Positions 25,450-35,158 are shown, counted from the stretch's first letter. The stretch is 64,000 nucleotides of DNA from Gordonibacter sp. 28C (GCF_003339845.1 NZ_PPTR01000012.1:50904-114903); one strand, 5' to 3'. Numbers and translations are program-made. Notes: a model not told the origin generated them from the letters alone.

Positions 25450-25509
25450 TTGAAAGGCCAACCCGGCGACCTGTTCGAATACGTCGACGACGAAGAGGAC
25501 AGCGGCTAA
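25450..25509 (+). CDS. Putative 19-residue acidic micro-protein
   Basis: A TTG start preceded by the strong site GGAAAGGAGAG opens a 19-codon frame, (M)KGQPGDLFEYVDDEEDSG, ending TAA at 25509. It lies 30 bp behind the ATP-grasp gene. It is shorter than most gene finders accept. The good ribosome site and the acidic, Gly-initiated sequence argue for a real micro-protein. No homologue is recognised. Confidence 0.4.
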   Translation: MKGQPGDLFEYVDDEEDSG

Positions 25510-25587
25510 CCGAAGTCACGCGGCTTCCGCACGCGTTTCGGCGGCATCCTGCCCGTTGATCGCCGGGCAGGATGCGTTCGCGGAGAG

Positions 25588-25599
25588 CCCCCCCCCCCC
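25588..25599 (+). repeat. C12 homopolymer upstream of a membrane-protein gene
   Basis: Twelve consecutive C residues lie 65 bp before the GTG start at 25664. A -10-like TACGAT follows at 25618-25623. No convincing -35 is seen, so the tract may lie in or near the -35 region. Homopolymers this long are slippage-prone. Confidence 0.6.
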
Positions 25600-25663
25600 G
25601 ATACGGCTCGCATCTGCTACGATGGTCCCCGTTACGCATCGCTCCGTCGCCGAAGGAGTCCCC

Positions 25664-26026
25664 GTGAACCGACGCATGATCCCCGTGCTCGTCATCCTCT
25701 GCGTGCTGCCTCTCGCAGCTACCGCCGCGGCGGTACTGTTGTTCCTGCCGGACACTGTTCCGACGCATGCGGGCTTTTCGGGAGTGGATCGATGGGGCAC
25801 GAAATACGAGTCCTTCATCACGGGGGGCATCGTGACCGCCACCTGCGTGCTGTTCTCGCTCATGTACGCGAAAGCCGAAACGCTCCAACGCCTCGGGATG
25901 ATCCACGGCACCGGAGTGCGTGGCGCGCGCATCACGCTCGTCGGCTGCATGGCCCTTGTCGACGTCATCTTGCTCGCCTATCTGATATGGGCGGCGGTAA
26001 CGGGCTTCAACGCGTTTTCCGGCTAG
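25664..26026 (+). CDS. DUF1648-like three-helix membrane protein
   Basis: A 120-residue protein. Helix 1 (~6-27) is followed by the DUF1648/SdpI-type signature LPDTVPTHAGFSGVDRWGTK, then helices at ~48-65 and ~85-110. The GTG start has GAAGGAG five bases upstream; an upstream in-frame ATG lacks this. SdpI-family proteins include immunity/signal proteins, but most members are uncharacterised and this one is short. It ends by overlapping the convergent hydrolase gene by 4 bp. Confidence 0.7.
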   Translation: MNRRMIPVLVILCVLPLAATAAAVLLFLPDTVPTHAGFSGVDRWGTKYESFITGGIVTATCVLFSLMYAKAETLQRLGMIHGTGVRGARITLVGCMALVDVILLAYLIWAAVTGFNAFSG

Positions 26027-27045
26027 CCTCGCTCGCTCGCCAAGAACTCGGTGATGGCAGCCCGCACCTCGGGCGAGGCCCAGTACTCGTTGTGGCCGAA
26101 GCCCTCATACGTCGCCAACGTGCACCTCGACAGCGCCGAAGCCAGGCGCTCCGAACTCGCTCTGGGCACCATCTCGTCGTCGGCCGACGTCAGCACGAGC
26201 GACGGCGCCTCCACGCCGCGCGCGAACTCCGCCGACTCCATGCGGAACGCCACGAGCGCGCCGAGCGGGCCGTGGAACACGTCGAGCATGCTGTTGTACA
26301 GGTCGTAGCCGCTTGCGTACGGAGCCATGAGCACCAGGGAATCCACGTCGCGCTGGCTGGCAACGTAGGTGGCCACGCCTGTGCCGATGCTGTAGCCGAA
26401 CACCGATATGCGCGCAGGATCCACGTCGTCGCGCTCGGCGAGCGCATCGTACACGGCCAGGCCGAACGCCTTGAGCGACGCCTCGGACGGCTCGCCCTCG
26501 GTCTTGCCGTAGCCCGGGTAGTCGAGCACGGCGATGTTGTATCCCTCGAACGCGCCCAGACGGTCGTTGTTCTGGAACCCCGTCAAAAGCGGCGCCGCGT
26601 TCTGCCCGTTGCCGTAGAAGTACACGACCAGCGGCGCGCCGTCCGGCGCGTTATGGAGCAGCCAGCCCGACAGGCGCCCCGCTCCGGTGTCGAGCGACAG
26701 CTCTTCCGCCTGAGGCTGCGCTTGCAGTTGGGCGAACGATTCCTCGTCGAAGTGCGGGTAGAACAAAAGCGACGGCGCGACCACGTACACGGACGCCGAG
26801 AACGCCACCGCCGCCCCCATCGCCGCGGCGACGATCGTCGCCGCGACCTTGAGCGCGCCGCCCCGCTTTCGCAACGCGAGAAACACCGTGAAACCCAGAG
26901 CGACCGCCGCAGCCGCCGTCCACCACGCGATCAGCCCGAGCGTGCCCACCAGCTCGTCGGACGACGTCGCAACCGCGACCAAGGCCGCAAGCAGCGCTGC
27001 GGCGAGCACCGCCCCGACGGCGATCAGCACGCGATTTGATTTCAT
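26023..27045 (-). CDS. Membrane-anchored alpha/beta hydrolase (BEM46-like)
   Basis: A 340-residue protein with three N-terminal hydrophobic helices (~6-28, 35-60, 68-95) and an outward-facing alpha/beta-hydrolase domain. PLVVYFYGNGQNAAP gives the oxyanion-loop region, VFGYSIGTGVA the nucleophile elbow (GxSxG) and GFGHNEYW the catalytic His; an Asp in LTSADDEMVP completes the triad. The ATG has AGGGGA upstream. Likely a serine esterase or peptidase acting on the outer face; substrate unknown. Confidence 0.85.
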   Translation of the reverse strand: MKSNRVLIAVGAVLAAALLAALVAVATSSDELVGTLGLIAWWTAAAAVALGFTVFLALRKRGGALKVAATIVAAAMGAAVAFSASVYVVAPSLLFYPHFDEESFAQLQAQPQAEELSLDTGAGRLSGWLLHNAPDGAPLVVYFYGNGQNAAPLLTGFQNNDRLGAFEGYNIAVLDYPGYGKTEGEPSEASLKAFGLAVYDALAERDDVDPARISVFGYSIGTGVATYVASQRDVDSLVLMAPYASGYDLYNSMLDVFHGPLGALVAFRMESAEFARGVEAPSLVLTSADDEMVPRASSERLASALSRCTLATYEGFGHNEYWASPEVRAAITEFLASERG

Positions 27046-27092
27046 GCGATTCCCCTATCGATCGGCCGCCGTAAAAATATTCCGGAAGGCGC

Positions 27093-27122
27093 CTGTCCCC
27101 GTTTAGGGCATTCTTAGGACAC
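27093..27122. repeat. Partial GTGTCCTAA/GGGGACAGG dyad repeat at the end of map
   Basis: A diverged relative of the nested-palindrome repeat at 1228-1262 (CTGTCCCCGTTTAGGGCA then TTAGGACAC). Read on the map strand, GTGTCCTAA supplies the last two codons (Val-Ser) and the stop codon of map. Confidence 0.55.
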
Positions 27123-27887
27123 CGGGCGGCGGTAGCCCTCTTCGGTGGTGAGGATGAGGGGGCCGTCCTCGGTGATGGCGACCGTCTTCTCGAAGTGGGC
27201 CGACGGCTGGCCGTCGCGCGTGCACACGAGCCAACCGTCGGGCATCTGGCGCGTCTTGTACGTGCCCAGGTTGATCATGGGCTCTATGGCCAGCACCATG
27301 CCCGCCTCCAGCTTCACGCCGGCGTGGCGATGGCCGAAGTTCGGCACGTTCGGGTCCTCGTGCATGTCGCGGCCGATGCCGTGGCCCACGTACTCGCGCA
27401 CCACGCCGAAGCCCTCGGCCTCGGCGATGGACTGCACCGCGTGCCCGATGTCGCCCAGATGGTTGCCGGGCCGCGCGGCGTCGAGGCCCGCCCACATGCA
27501 CTTCTCGGTCACGTCCAGCAAACGCTGCTTCTCGGGCGAGATGCGGCCCACCGCGTACGTCCAGGCGTTGTCGCCCACCCAGCCGTCAACGATGGCGCCC
27601 GTGTCGATGGAGATGATGTCGCCCTCCTGCAGCACGACGGCCGCCGAGGGGATGCCGTGGACGATCTGCTCGTTCACCGACGCGCAGATGGAGCCGGGGA
27701 ACCCGCCGTAGCCCTTGAACGCGGGGATGCCGCCCTCCAAGCGGATGAGCTGCTCGGCGAACTGGTCCAGCTCCAGCGTGGACACCCCGGGGCGCACGCG
27801 CGCGCCCACCTCGCGCAGCACCTTGGCCGAAACGCGGCCCGCTTCCTTCATGGCCTCGATCTCGGCCGGGGACTTCTTGATGATCAT
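27114..27887 (-). CDS. map: Type I methionine aminopeptidase
   Basis: A 257-residue enzyme that removes the N-terminal Met from nascent proteins. It shows the pita-bread fold motifs: SVNEQIVHGIP (substrate His), DIISIDTGAIVDGWVGDNAWTY (two metal-binding Asp), GHGIGRDMHEDP (metal His), AIEPMI (metal Glu) and EKTVAITEDGP (last Glu nearby). The ATG at 27887 matches the family start MIIKKSPAEIEAMKEAG; upstream codons in frame are GC-rich spacer. The last residues VS-stop derive from a repeat element. Confidence 0.95.
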   Translation of the reverse strand: MIIKKSPAEIEAMKEAGRVSAKVLREVGARVRPGVSTLELDQFAEQLIRLEGGIPAFKGYGGFPGSICASVNEQIVHGIPSAAVVLQEGDIISIDTGAIVDGWVGDNAWTYAVGRISPEKQRLLDVTEKCMWAGLDAARPGNHLGDIGHAVQSIAEAEGFGVVREYVGHGIGRDMHEDPNVPNFGHRHAGVKLEAGMVLAIEPMINLGTYKTRQMPDGWLVCTRDGQPSAHFEKTVAITEDGPLILTTEEGYRRPVS

Positions 27888-28107
27888 GCCGTGACGCCTA
27901 TCTCTTTTGCGGGTAATGTCGCCGCCCAGTATAGCACTCCCCCGGCCCGCACAAGGCCCTCTCGCGGTCGTTACGGGTGCGCCACGACCCAGCAACGCGC
28001 TCCCCGCGCGCGGCGGAAGCGCGCACGCGCCTGCTAGCATGGCGGGTCACAGCGCGTTTTCCTTGCGCGCCGTAAACATCGTGAACCGCAAGAACAGGAG
28101 GCACTGC

Positions 28108-29415
28108 ATGAACCCGTTCGATCAGAAGCCCACGAAATCGCTGGAAGACATGATGCTCGACTGGAAGGATCTGTCCCCGCGCCCCTACAAGAAGCTCGAG
28201 ACCGACCCGTACACGAAGGCCCGCATCATCCTCATGAACGGCATCGAGGTGGAGGCCGTCATGTTCGGCCACAACTTTCACCGCAACTGCGAGGACAACG
28301 ACCTGCGCCGCGACCTGGCGCTCATGCGCCGCATCGAGGCGGCCCAGCAGAAGCACGTGAACTGGCTCTCCCCCTCCGACGAGTCGCCGCTCGAGACGAC
28401 CATCGGCTACGAGCAGCTGGCCGTGGACCTGACGGCGTGGTTGGCCATGCACGAGCCCGACGCCTACGCGAAGCAGTGCATGGACTTCGCGCTGCTGGAG
28501 GACTTCGACCACCTGTACCGCTACGCCGACCTGCTCAAGATGGACGAGGACCTGCCCGCGCACAAGCTGGTGCAGGACACCATCGAGATCACGCCGGGCC
28601 GCCCGACCGTCGCGCACCATCGCCATCCGTTCGATTCCGTACGCGCCCCGCGCAACGCCAAGACGGCCGACATCCGCACGACGCTCGGCGCGCTCATCCT
28701 GACCGCCGGCGAGCAGCAGACCATGAACTTCTACATGAACCTGGGCAACACGCAGCCCGAGGGCGTGGCCCGCGACCTCTACCTGGAGATCGGCATGGTG
28801 GAGGAAGAGCACGTGACGCACTACGGCGCGTTGCTGGACCCCTCGGCCACATGGCTGCAGAACCTGCTGCTGCGCGAGTACATGGAGTGCTACCTGTACT
28901 ACTCGTTCGCCGAGACGGAGGTGGACCCCTACACGAAGAAGATCTGGGAGCACCACTTCGAGCAGGAGGTCGCCCACCTGCACAAGGCCGCCGACCTGCT
29001 GTACAAGCACGAGAACATGGAGTGGCAATCGCTCATCCCCAACGGCGAGTTCCCCGAGCTTTTGGACTTCCACCCCACGAAGGACTACGTGCGCGAGGTG
29101 CTGGCCGAGCAGGCCACGCTCACGGCGAAGGACGAGGAGTTCGTCGAGCTGGACGACCTGCCGAGCGACTTCCGCTTCTTCGATTGGAACAGCAAGGTGA
29201 ACGGCCGCATCCAGGACGTTCCCAGCCACCGCGTCATCCGCGAGCTGCAGAAGAAGGACGGCGAGGACTACCGCCTCGAGGACGCGGAAAGCCCCTTGCG
29301 CGAGCTGCGCAGCCGCAAGAAGGACAACACGGACCTCGGCCGCGTGCAAGGCGCCGGCCACGACCTCGACCGCGAGGGCGTGCAGAAGGAAGAGCGCGAA
29401 GCCGTGCTGGCATAG
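28108..29415 (+). CDS. Ferritin-like protein of unknown function
   Basis: A 435-residue, largely helical, soluble protein. It has Glu/His pairs of the di-iron type: VEAVMFGHNFH (~50-60), EIGMVEEEHVTHY (~229-241) and EHHFEQEVAHLHKAA (~286-300), spaced as in ferritin-like four-helix bundles. The C-terminal ~60 residues are charged and disordered-looking. The ATG has CAGGAGG upstream, and a strong terminator follows. Iron or manganese binding is inferred; the reaction is unknown. It is not classical ferritin, rubrerythrin or manganese catalase by length. Confidence 0.6.
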   Translation: MNPFDQKPTKSLEDMMLDWKDLSPRPYKKLETDPYTKARIILMNGIEVEAVMFGHNFHRNCEDNDLRRDLALMRRIEAAQQKHVNWLSPSDESPLETTIGYEQLAVDLTAWLAMHEPDAYAKQCMDFALLEDFDHLYRYADLLKMDEDLPAHKLVQDTIEITPGRPTVAHHRHPFDSVRAPRNAKTADIRTTLGALILTAGEQQTMNFYMNLGNTQPEGVARDLYLEIGMVEEEHVTHYGALLDPSATWLQNLLLREYMECYLYYSFAETEVDPYTKKIWEHHFEQEVAHLHKAADLLYKHENMEWQSLIPNGEFPELLDFHPTKDYVREVLAEQATLTAKDEEFVELDDLPSDFRFFDWNSKVNGRIQDVPSHRVIRELQKKDGEDYRLEDAESPLRELRSRKKDNTDLGRVQGAGHDLDREGVQKEEREAVLA

Positions 29416-29417
29416 CA

Positions 29418-29453
29418 AAAAACAAGGCCCGGCGAATGCCGGGCCTTGTTTTT
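29418..29453 (+). terminator. Intrinsic terminator
   Basis: AAAAACAAGGCCCGGC, loop GAAT, GCCGGGCCTTGTTTTT: a near-perfect 16-bp stem ending in T5, directly after the ferritin-like gene. The symmetric A/T flanks allow it to work on both strands. Confidence 0.92.
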
Positions 29454-29482
29454 CGTAGGGGAGGCGGCCTGCTGCCCGCCTC

Positions 29483-29677
29483 CTACGCGTCCCCACCGTC
29501 GTCCGAGGGCGCTTCCCCGTCGTCGGGCTTCTTCAACCTTCCCGCGTCTTTGAGGGCGCGGCGCAGGATGAACTCGACCTGCGCGTTCACGCTGCGCAGG
29601 TCGTCGGCGGCCCAGCGCTCCACAGCTTCCCAGAGGGCCGGGTCCACGCGGAGCGGGTATTGTTTGCGTTTCGCCAT
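29483..29677 (-). CDS. Ribbon-helix-helix (Arc-like) DNA-binding protein
   Basis: A 64-residue protein, [42 protein letters not shown] in character: a short beta strand (YPLRVDP) followed by two helices, the RHH fold of Arc/HicB-type repressors. An acidic tail (~45-64) follows. It lies 49 bp behind the SPFH gene on the same strand, with a hairpin in between. It may be the repressor of the pair, acting on the dyad at 30801-30821. The ribosome site is weak. Confidence 0.7.
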   Translation of the reverse strand: MAKRKQYPLRVDPALWEAVERWAADDLRSVNAQVEFILRRALKDAGRLKKPDDGEAPSDDGGDA

Positions 29678-29690
29678 AGATAGCACCGCA

Positions 29691-29718
29691 GGCGCCCCGA
29701 CGGACCCGTCGGGGCGCC
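29691..29718 (-). terminator. Hairpin between the SPFH and RHH genes
   Basis: A perfect 12-bp stem GGCGCCCCGACG/CGTCGGGGCGCC with loop GACC. There is no U-run on the gene strand, so it may attenuate rather than end transcription. Confidence 0.55.
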
Positions 29719-29726
29719 TTCCTTCC

Positions 29727-30737
29727 CTATTGGTACAGCGTTCCCGTGTTCAGCACGGGCTGCGCGTCGGATTCGCCGCACAGCACCACCATGAGGTTCG
29801 ACACCATGGCGGCCTTGCGCTCGTCGTCCAAGTCTACCACGTTCTTCGCCGACAGCTCGGTCAGCGCCATCTCCACCATGCTCACGGCCCCCTGCACGAT
29901 CTTCTCACGCGCGGCGATGACGGCGTCCGCCTGCTGACGGCGAAGCATGGCCTGGGCGATCTCGGGCGCGTAGGCCAGGTGCGTGAGGCGCGCGTCGTCG
30001 ATGACCACGCCGGCTTTCTCCAGGCGCACAGCCAGCTCGTCCTTGAGCGCGGCCGACACCTCCTCGATGTTGCTGCGCAGGGTGATCTCGCCCTCGGGCT
30101 CGCCGGGCATCTGGTCGTAGGCGTACGTGGTGGCCACGTGGCGCAGCGCCGTTTCGCTTTGCGTGTGCACGTAGGAGTTGTAGTCGTCCACGTCGAAGAA
30201 CGCCTTCGCCGTGTTCTCCACGCGCCATACGATGACGTCTGCGATCTCGATGGGGTTGCCGCACTTGTCGTTCACCTTAAGGTGCTCGCCGTTGTACGTG
30301 CGGGCGCGCAGGGACACCTTCGTGGACTTCGGCGTCGACTTGCCCGTCCCCGCGTCGATGGTCGTTCCCGCCGACCGCGAGAGGAACGGGTTGGCCCAAT
30401 GGAAGCCCTCGTCGCGCACCGTGCCCTTGTAGTCGCCGAACAGGATGAGCACGCGCGCCTGGTTCGGTTGGATGGTGAAGAAGCCCATGAACAGCAGCAG
30501 CGGCCCCACGCACACCGCCACGATGCTCACCACCATCAGCACCAAGCCGAACGTCTGCGCCCCCGTGGTTATGGGCACGTCCTCGGGCGGCAGCATCATG
30601 GCCCCCGCCACGATCCCGACGACGCAAGCGGCCGCCAGAACGATCACGAGCAACAGCATGGGCCATCCGCTTTTCGCATGGACGGTCTTCTCTGCGGACG
30701 CGCCTCCGGCCGCGCGGGCGGTCTTTTCGACGGACAT
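29727..30737 (-). CDS. SPFH/band-7 domain membrane protein
   Basis: A 336-residue protein. Two N-terminal transmembrane helices (~25-48 and 62-86) are followed by [33 protein letters not shown], the start of the stomatin/prohibitin SPFH domain (~86-265). The domain runs through [19 protein letters not shown] and a helical C-terminal region ([37 protein letters not shown]). SPFH proteins form oligomeric rings or membrane microdomains. The ATG has AAAGGAACC upstream. The RHH gene follows downstream. Confidence 0.9.
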   Translation of the reverse strand: MSVEKTARAAGGASAEKTVHAKSGWPMLLLVIVLAAACVVGIVAGAMMLPPEDVPITTGAQTFGLVLMVVSIVAVCVGPLLLFMGFFTIQPNQARVLILFGDYKGTVRDEGFHWANPFLSRSAGTTIDAGTGKSTPKSTKVSLRARTYNGEHLKVNDKCGNPIEIADVIVWRVENTAKAFFDVDDYNSYVHTQSETALRHVATTYAYDQMPGEPEGEITLRSNIEEVSAALKDELAVRLEKAGVVIDDARLTHLAYAPEIAQAMLRRQQADAVIAAREKIVQGAVSMVEMALTELSAKNVVDLDDERKAAMVSNLMVVLCGESDAQPVLNTGTLYQ

Positions 30738-30800
30738 GACGGTTCCTTTCTCTCCCGAGCGAAACGCCCCATGCGCCCGCTCGCGCCCCGTTCTACCAGG

Positions 30801-30821
30801 GTGATATTAACATGATATCAC
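30801..30821. promoter_or_regulatory. Inverted-repeat operator upstream of the SPFH gene
   Basis: GTGATAT and ATATCAC flank a 7-bp spacer, 64 bp upstream of the SPFH start, in an AT-rich stretch. A perfect 7-bp dyad here suits a dimeric repressor; the RHH protein of the same operon is the candidate. Confidence 0.5.
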
Positions 30822-30936
30822 ATTGAAATCGAAAAATCGAATGACTTATCCGCTATCGAATAAACGGGAGCTCTGCAAAACGTCTAAACGAGCGACTGAA
30901 AGCACCTTGAAGCCGCTTTGAAGCCGCATGCTAGCT

Positions 30937-30960
30937 CAAATGTTTCACGTGAAACATTTG
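30937..30960. promoter_or_regulatory. parS: parS centromere site (ParB binding)
   Basis: TGTTTCACGTGAAACA at 30941-30956 is identical to the Bacillus subtilis type parS site. The palindrome extends four more bases on each side, to 24 bp. ParB binds such sites and spreads; ParA then segregates the origin region. The site is intergenic, between the SPFH gene and the rplA terminator. parAB and oriC are not in the window. Confidence 0.85.
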
Positions 30961-30974
30961 TTCGCTAATGGGGT

Positions 30975-31000
30975 AAAAAGAAGGGAGCCCGTAGGCTCCC
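30975..31000 (-). terminator. Terminator of the rplK-rplA operon
   Basis: On the minus strand GGGAGCC, loop TACG, GGCTCCC is followed by TTCTTTTT, 30 bp after the rplA stop. Confidence 0.88.
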
Positions 31001-31031
31001 CTCTTCAAACAGTCGGCGTCGAATGCGCGAT

Positions 31032-31742
31032 CTACTCGCCGGACTCCGTGTAGTTGCGGTTCACGGAGGAATCGACCGAGATGCCGGGGCTCATGGTGGA
31101 CGACACGCAGACGGACTTCACGTACTTGCCCTTGGCCGCAGCCGGCTTCATGCGCAGGATCTCGTCGTACACGGCGCCGTAGTTCTCGGCGAGCTGCTCG
31201 GCCGTGAAACTGGCCTTGCCGATGATGACATGCGCGATGCCGTAGCGGTCGGCGCGGTACTCCACGCGGCCGCCCTTGAGCTCGTTGATGGCCTTCGCCA
31301 CGTCGTTCGTGACGGTGCCGAGCTTGGGGTTCGGCATGAGGCCGCGGGGGCCGAGGATCTTGCCCAGGCGACCAACCTTGCCCATCTGGTCGGGGGTGGC
31401 CACGGCGGCGTCGAAGTTGAACTCGCCAGCCTGAATCTGGGCCATGAGCTCGTCGGAGCCCACGATATCGGCACCGGCCTCTTCGGCGGCGCGGGCGGCC
31501 TCGCCCTCGGCGAACACGGCCACGCGAACCTGCTTGCCGGAGCCGTTCGGCAGGCTCACGGTGCCGCGAAGCTGCTGGTCGGCCTGGCGGGTGTCGATGC
31601 CCAGGCGGAAGTCGACCGTGACCGTCTCGTCGAACTTGGCGGAGGACACCTCCTTCACCAGGTTCATGGCCGCGAGCGGCGCATACGTCTCTTCGCCGAT
31701 CTTCTCGATAGCGGCGCGGTAGTTCTTGGACTTCTTCGTCAT
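31032..31742 (-). CDS. rplA: 50S ribosomal protein L1
   Basis: A 236-residue L1. It shows [34 protein letters not shown] near the start, then GADIVG and [17 protein letters not shown] (~124-141). It binds 23S rRNA at the L1 stalk and usually represses its own mRNA. The ATG at 31742 has GAAAGGAAGC upstream; the open frame further upstream overlaps the rplK end and is not used. Last gene of the secE-nusG-rplK-rplA block. Confidence 0.97.
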   Translation of the reverse strand: MTKKSKNYRAAIEKIGEETYAPLAAMNLVKEVSSAKFDETVTVDFRLGIDTRQADQQLRGTVSLPNGSGKQVRVAVFAEGEAARAAEEAGADIVGSDELMAQIQAGEFNFDAAVATPDQMGKVGRLGKILGPRGLMPNPKLGTVTNDVAKAINELKGGRVEYRADRYGIAHVIIGKASFTAEQLAENYGAVYDEILRMKPAAAKGKYVKSVCVSSTMSPGISVDSSVNRNYTESGE

Positions 31743-31806
31743 GGTGCTTCCTTTCGTGGTTCGTAGCGGACGCGCAGAGCGTCCTTCCACTGTCTTATCG
31801 TTCAAA

Positions 31807-31828
31807 CGGCCGCCCGCTCGGGCGGCCG
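31807..31828. other. Hairpin between rplK and rplA
   Basis: A perfect 10-bp stem, CGGCCGCCCG/CGGGCGGCCG with a two-base loop, sits in the 115-bp rplK-rplA gap without a U-run. It may be an mRNA processing or translational control structure; L1 autoregulation is one possibility. Confidence 0.5.
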
Positions 31829-31857
31829 AATTCACGCTGGTCGAGCTCGCGGGAGGA

Positions 31858-32364
31858 TTAGTCCTCGTCCTCGAGCGTCTTGCCCTGCAGCATGGCTGCA
31901 ACCTTCTTGGAGGGCACGTACTTGATCTTCATCTCGCGACCCTCGATACGCACGCCCATGCTGCGGGCCGTGCCGGCGATGATCTCCATGGCGGCCTCGA
32001 TGGTGTTGGCGTTGAGGTCCGGCATCTTGATCTCGGCGATCTCGCGGAGCTGGTCCTCCGTGAGCGTGCCCACGGACTGCATGTGCGGGATGCCCGCGCC
32101 GCTCTTGATGCCCAGCTTCTCCTTGATGAGGATGGCCGCCGGCGGAGTCTTGCACACGAACGTGAACGACTTGTCCTCGTACACCGTGATCTCGACGGGG
32201 ATGATGGTGCCGGACTGGTCCTGCGTCTGGGCGTTGAACGCCTGGCAGAACTGCATGATGTTGACGCCCTGGGCGCCGAGGGCCGGACCGACCGGAGGAG
32301 CCGGGTTGGCGGCGCCTGCGGGAATCTGCAGCTTGATAAAGCCGGTTTGCTTCTTTTCAGCCAT
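31858..32364 (-). CDS. rplK: 50S ribosomal protein L11
   Basis: A 168-residue L11 with the standard [32 protein letters not shown] start and the C-terminal rRNA-binding domain ([11 protein letters not shown] ... [12 protein letters not shown]). The usual length is ~141; here ~25 extra residues ([24 protein letters not shown] region) follow the normal end. L11 supports the GTPase-associated centre. The ATG has AAAGGATAG upstream. Confidence 0.97.
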   Translation of the reverse strand: MAEKKQTGFIKLQIPAGAANPAPPVGPALGAQGVNIMQFCQAFNAQTQDQSGTIIPVEITVYEDKSFTFVCKTPPAAILIKEKLGIKSGAGIPHMQSVGTLTEDQLREIAEIKMPDLNANTIEAAMEIIAGTARSMGVRIEGREMKIKYVPSKKVAAMLQGKTLEDED

Positions 32365-32481
32365 GAGAGCTATCCTTTCAGCTGATTCAAAATTCTCAAA
32401 ATCAATCTATCAACACAGCGGTTGGTGTCGAATGAGAAGCCCCGGTCCACGCGGGCACGCGACGCCGCTTATGTTCGCTCT

Positions 32482-33018
32482 TTAAATCTTGGCGACCTGG
32501 TCGAACGAGAGCTCCACCGGGGTCTCGCGTCCGAAGATGGACACCAGCACCTTCACCTTGCCGGCGTCGGGCGACACCTCCGACACCACGCCGTCGAACT
32601 CCGCCAGCGGCCCGGAGACCACCTTGACGGACTGACCCACCTCGATGGACGAGGAGGTCTTCTTCGGCGCGCCGGCGCGCGGCTTGCCCATGCCCATGAT
32701 CTTGTTGTATTCCTCGCGGGTGAGCGGGGCCGGGTTGCCCTGGCTGCCCACGAAGCCCGTGACGCCCGGCGTGTTGCGCACGGCCGCCCAGCTGCGATCG
32801 TCCAGCTCCATGCGGACGAGCACGTAGCCCGGGAACACCTTCTTCTCGCTCTCGACGCGGCGTCCGCCCTCTTTGATCTCCGTCACCATTTCGGTTGGGA
32901 TCTCGATGGCGAACACGTTGTTCTCGAGACCCATGGTCTCGATGCGTGTCTCAAGGTTCTTCTTCACCTTGTTCTCGTAACCCGAGTAGGTGTGCAGAAC
33001 GTACCACTTTTTCGACAT
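32482..33018 (-). CDS. nusG: Transcription termination/antitermination factor NusG
   Basis: A 178-residue protein. The NGN domain runs [19 protein letters not shown] ... [31 protein letters not shown] (~5-90). A C-terminal KOW domain opens [22 protein letters not shown] (~127-148). NusG binds RNA polymerase and Rho or S10. It begins three bases after the secE stop. Confidence 0.97.
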   Translation of the reverse strand: MSKKWYVLHTYSGYENKVKKNLETRIETMGLENNVFAIEIPTEMVTEIKEGGRRVESEKKVFPGYVLVRMELDDRSWAAVRNTPGVTGFVGSQGNPAPLTREEYNKIMGMGKPRAGAPKKTSSSIEVGQSVKVVSGPLAEFDGVVSEVSPDAGKVKVLVSIFGRETPVELSFDQVAKI

Positions 33019-33021
33019 GCC

Positions 33022-33471
33022 CTATGCCCCCAGACTCGAAATGCCCACGAGCACCGGCGTGATGACGACGTTGTCGAGCAACGCGACGTACACGCCGAAG
33101 AACAGCAGCGCGACCACGACCACGACGCTCCAGCGAAACACGTCCTGCTTCGTCGGCCACGTCACGCGCTTCATCTCGGAACGAACGTCCTTGAGAAAAC
33201 CGAAGCGGCGCTTCTTGGGCTTGGCCTCGACCTTCTTCTCAGGCTTCTTTTCGGCCTGCTTCTCTATGCTCTTGCCCTGCTTGTCGGCGACAGGGGTCTC
33301 GGCCTTGTCGGCTTTCTTGAAAAACCGCTTCTTGGGTTCGGTTGCGGCGGCATCGGCCTCGGCGATATCCTTCGCCTCGACAGCGGCGCTCTCGGCCTCG
33401 AGGGCCTGCGCCTTTCGTGCGGCACGCGCGGCCGAAGCCTTCGCGCGCTGTGTTTTCGATTTCTTCGCCAT
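33022..33471 (-). CDS. secE: Preprotein translocase subunit SecE with long charged N-terminal extension
   Basis: A 149-residue protein. The first ~85 residues are Ala/Lys/Glu-rich and likely coiled or disordered. The SecE core FLKDVRSEMKRVTWPTKQDVFRWSVVVVVALLFFGVYVALLD (~92-133) has the amphipathic helix, the TWPT motif and one transmembrane helix. SecE stabilises SecY. The ATG has GAAGGAATC upstream. The extension is typical of actinobacterial SecE, which tends to be longer than the minimal form. Confidence 0.95.
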   Translation of the reverse strand: MAKKSKTQRAKASAARAARKAQALEAESAAVEAKDIAEADAAATEPKKRFFKKADKAETPVADKQGKSIEKQAEKKPEKKVEAKPKKRRFGFLKDVRSEMKRVTWPTKQDVFRWSVVVVVALLFFGVYVALLDNVVITPVLVGISSLGA

Positions 33472-33593
33472 CTGATTCCTTCGCCCTAGAAAAAACCGGG
33501 AAAATCGTTATCCGTCTAAACGCCAAACAAGCAGCCTGATTCCAAGCTGCTCGAACAAGCAACCTGAATGCAAGCTGCTCAAGATTAACAAGC

Positions 33594-33670
33594 TGGCAGG
33601 CCAGGAGGGACTCGAACCCCCAACATGCGGTTTTGGAGACCGCCGCTCTACCAATTGGAGCTACTGGCCT
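33594..33670 (-). tRNA. trnW: tRNA-Trp (anticodon CCA)
   Basis: A cloverleaf with acceptor AGGCCAG/CTGGCCT, discriminator G and encoded CCA. The anticodon loop TCTCCAAA is in a CGGT/ACCG-type stem, and the T-arm is GGGGGTTCGAGTCCCTC. It lies between rpmG and secE on the same strand, the common actinobacterial arrangement. Confidence 0.96.
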
Positions 33671-33694
33671 ATTGCTTGTCCTACCCTGATAACG

Positions 33695-33844
33695 CTATCG
33701 AGTCTCTTTGTGCGTCGTGTGATGACCGCACCACTTGCAGTACTTCTTCAACTCGATGCGATCAGGATTGTTCTGCTTGTTCTTCTTGGTCGTGTAATTG
33801 CGGCGCTTGCAATCAGTGCAGGCCAAAGTGACCAACGTGCGCAT
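33695..33844 (-). CDS. rpmG: 50S ribosomal protein L33, zinc-binding form
   Basis: A 49-residue protein starting [17 protein letters not shown], containing TTKKNKQN, and ending [14 protein letters not shown]. Four cysteines (C9, C12, C36, C39) make it the zinc-binding (C+) form. The ATG at 33844 has AGGAG seven bases upstream. It lies between tuf and tRNA-Trp on the same strand. A weak promoter (TTGAAA, 18 bp, TACGTT) may lie just behind the tuf hairpin. Confidence 0.95.
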   Translation of the reverse strand: MRTLVTLACTDCKRRNYTTKKNKQNNPDRIELKKYCKWCGHHTTHKETR

Positions 33845-33912
33845 GAATTCTCCTCTTATCGCTTACGTGTCGAGCTTGATAACGTAATCGGCATACACAT
33901 GAATTTTCAAGA

Positions 33913-33938
33913 GCGGAGCCCGCAAGCGCGGGCTCCGC
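33913..33938 (-). terminator. Hairpin after tuf
   Basis: GCGGAGCCCGC, four-base loop, GCGGGCTCCGC: an 11-bp stem 18 bp past the tuf stop. Only a short T-containing stretch (TCTTG) follows on the gene strand, so termination may be partial. Confidence 0.7.
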
Positions 33939-33955
33939 GTTCAGGTAAAGCGGTG

Positions 33956-35158
<1,203 letters not shown>

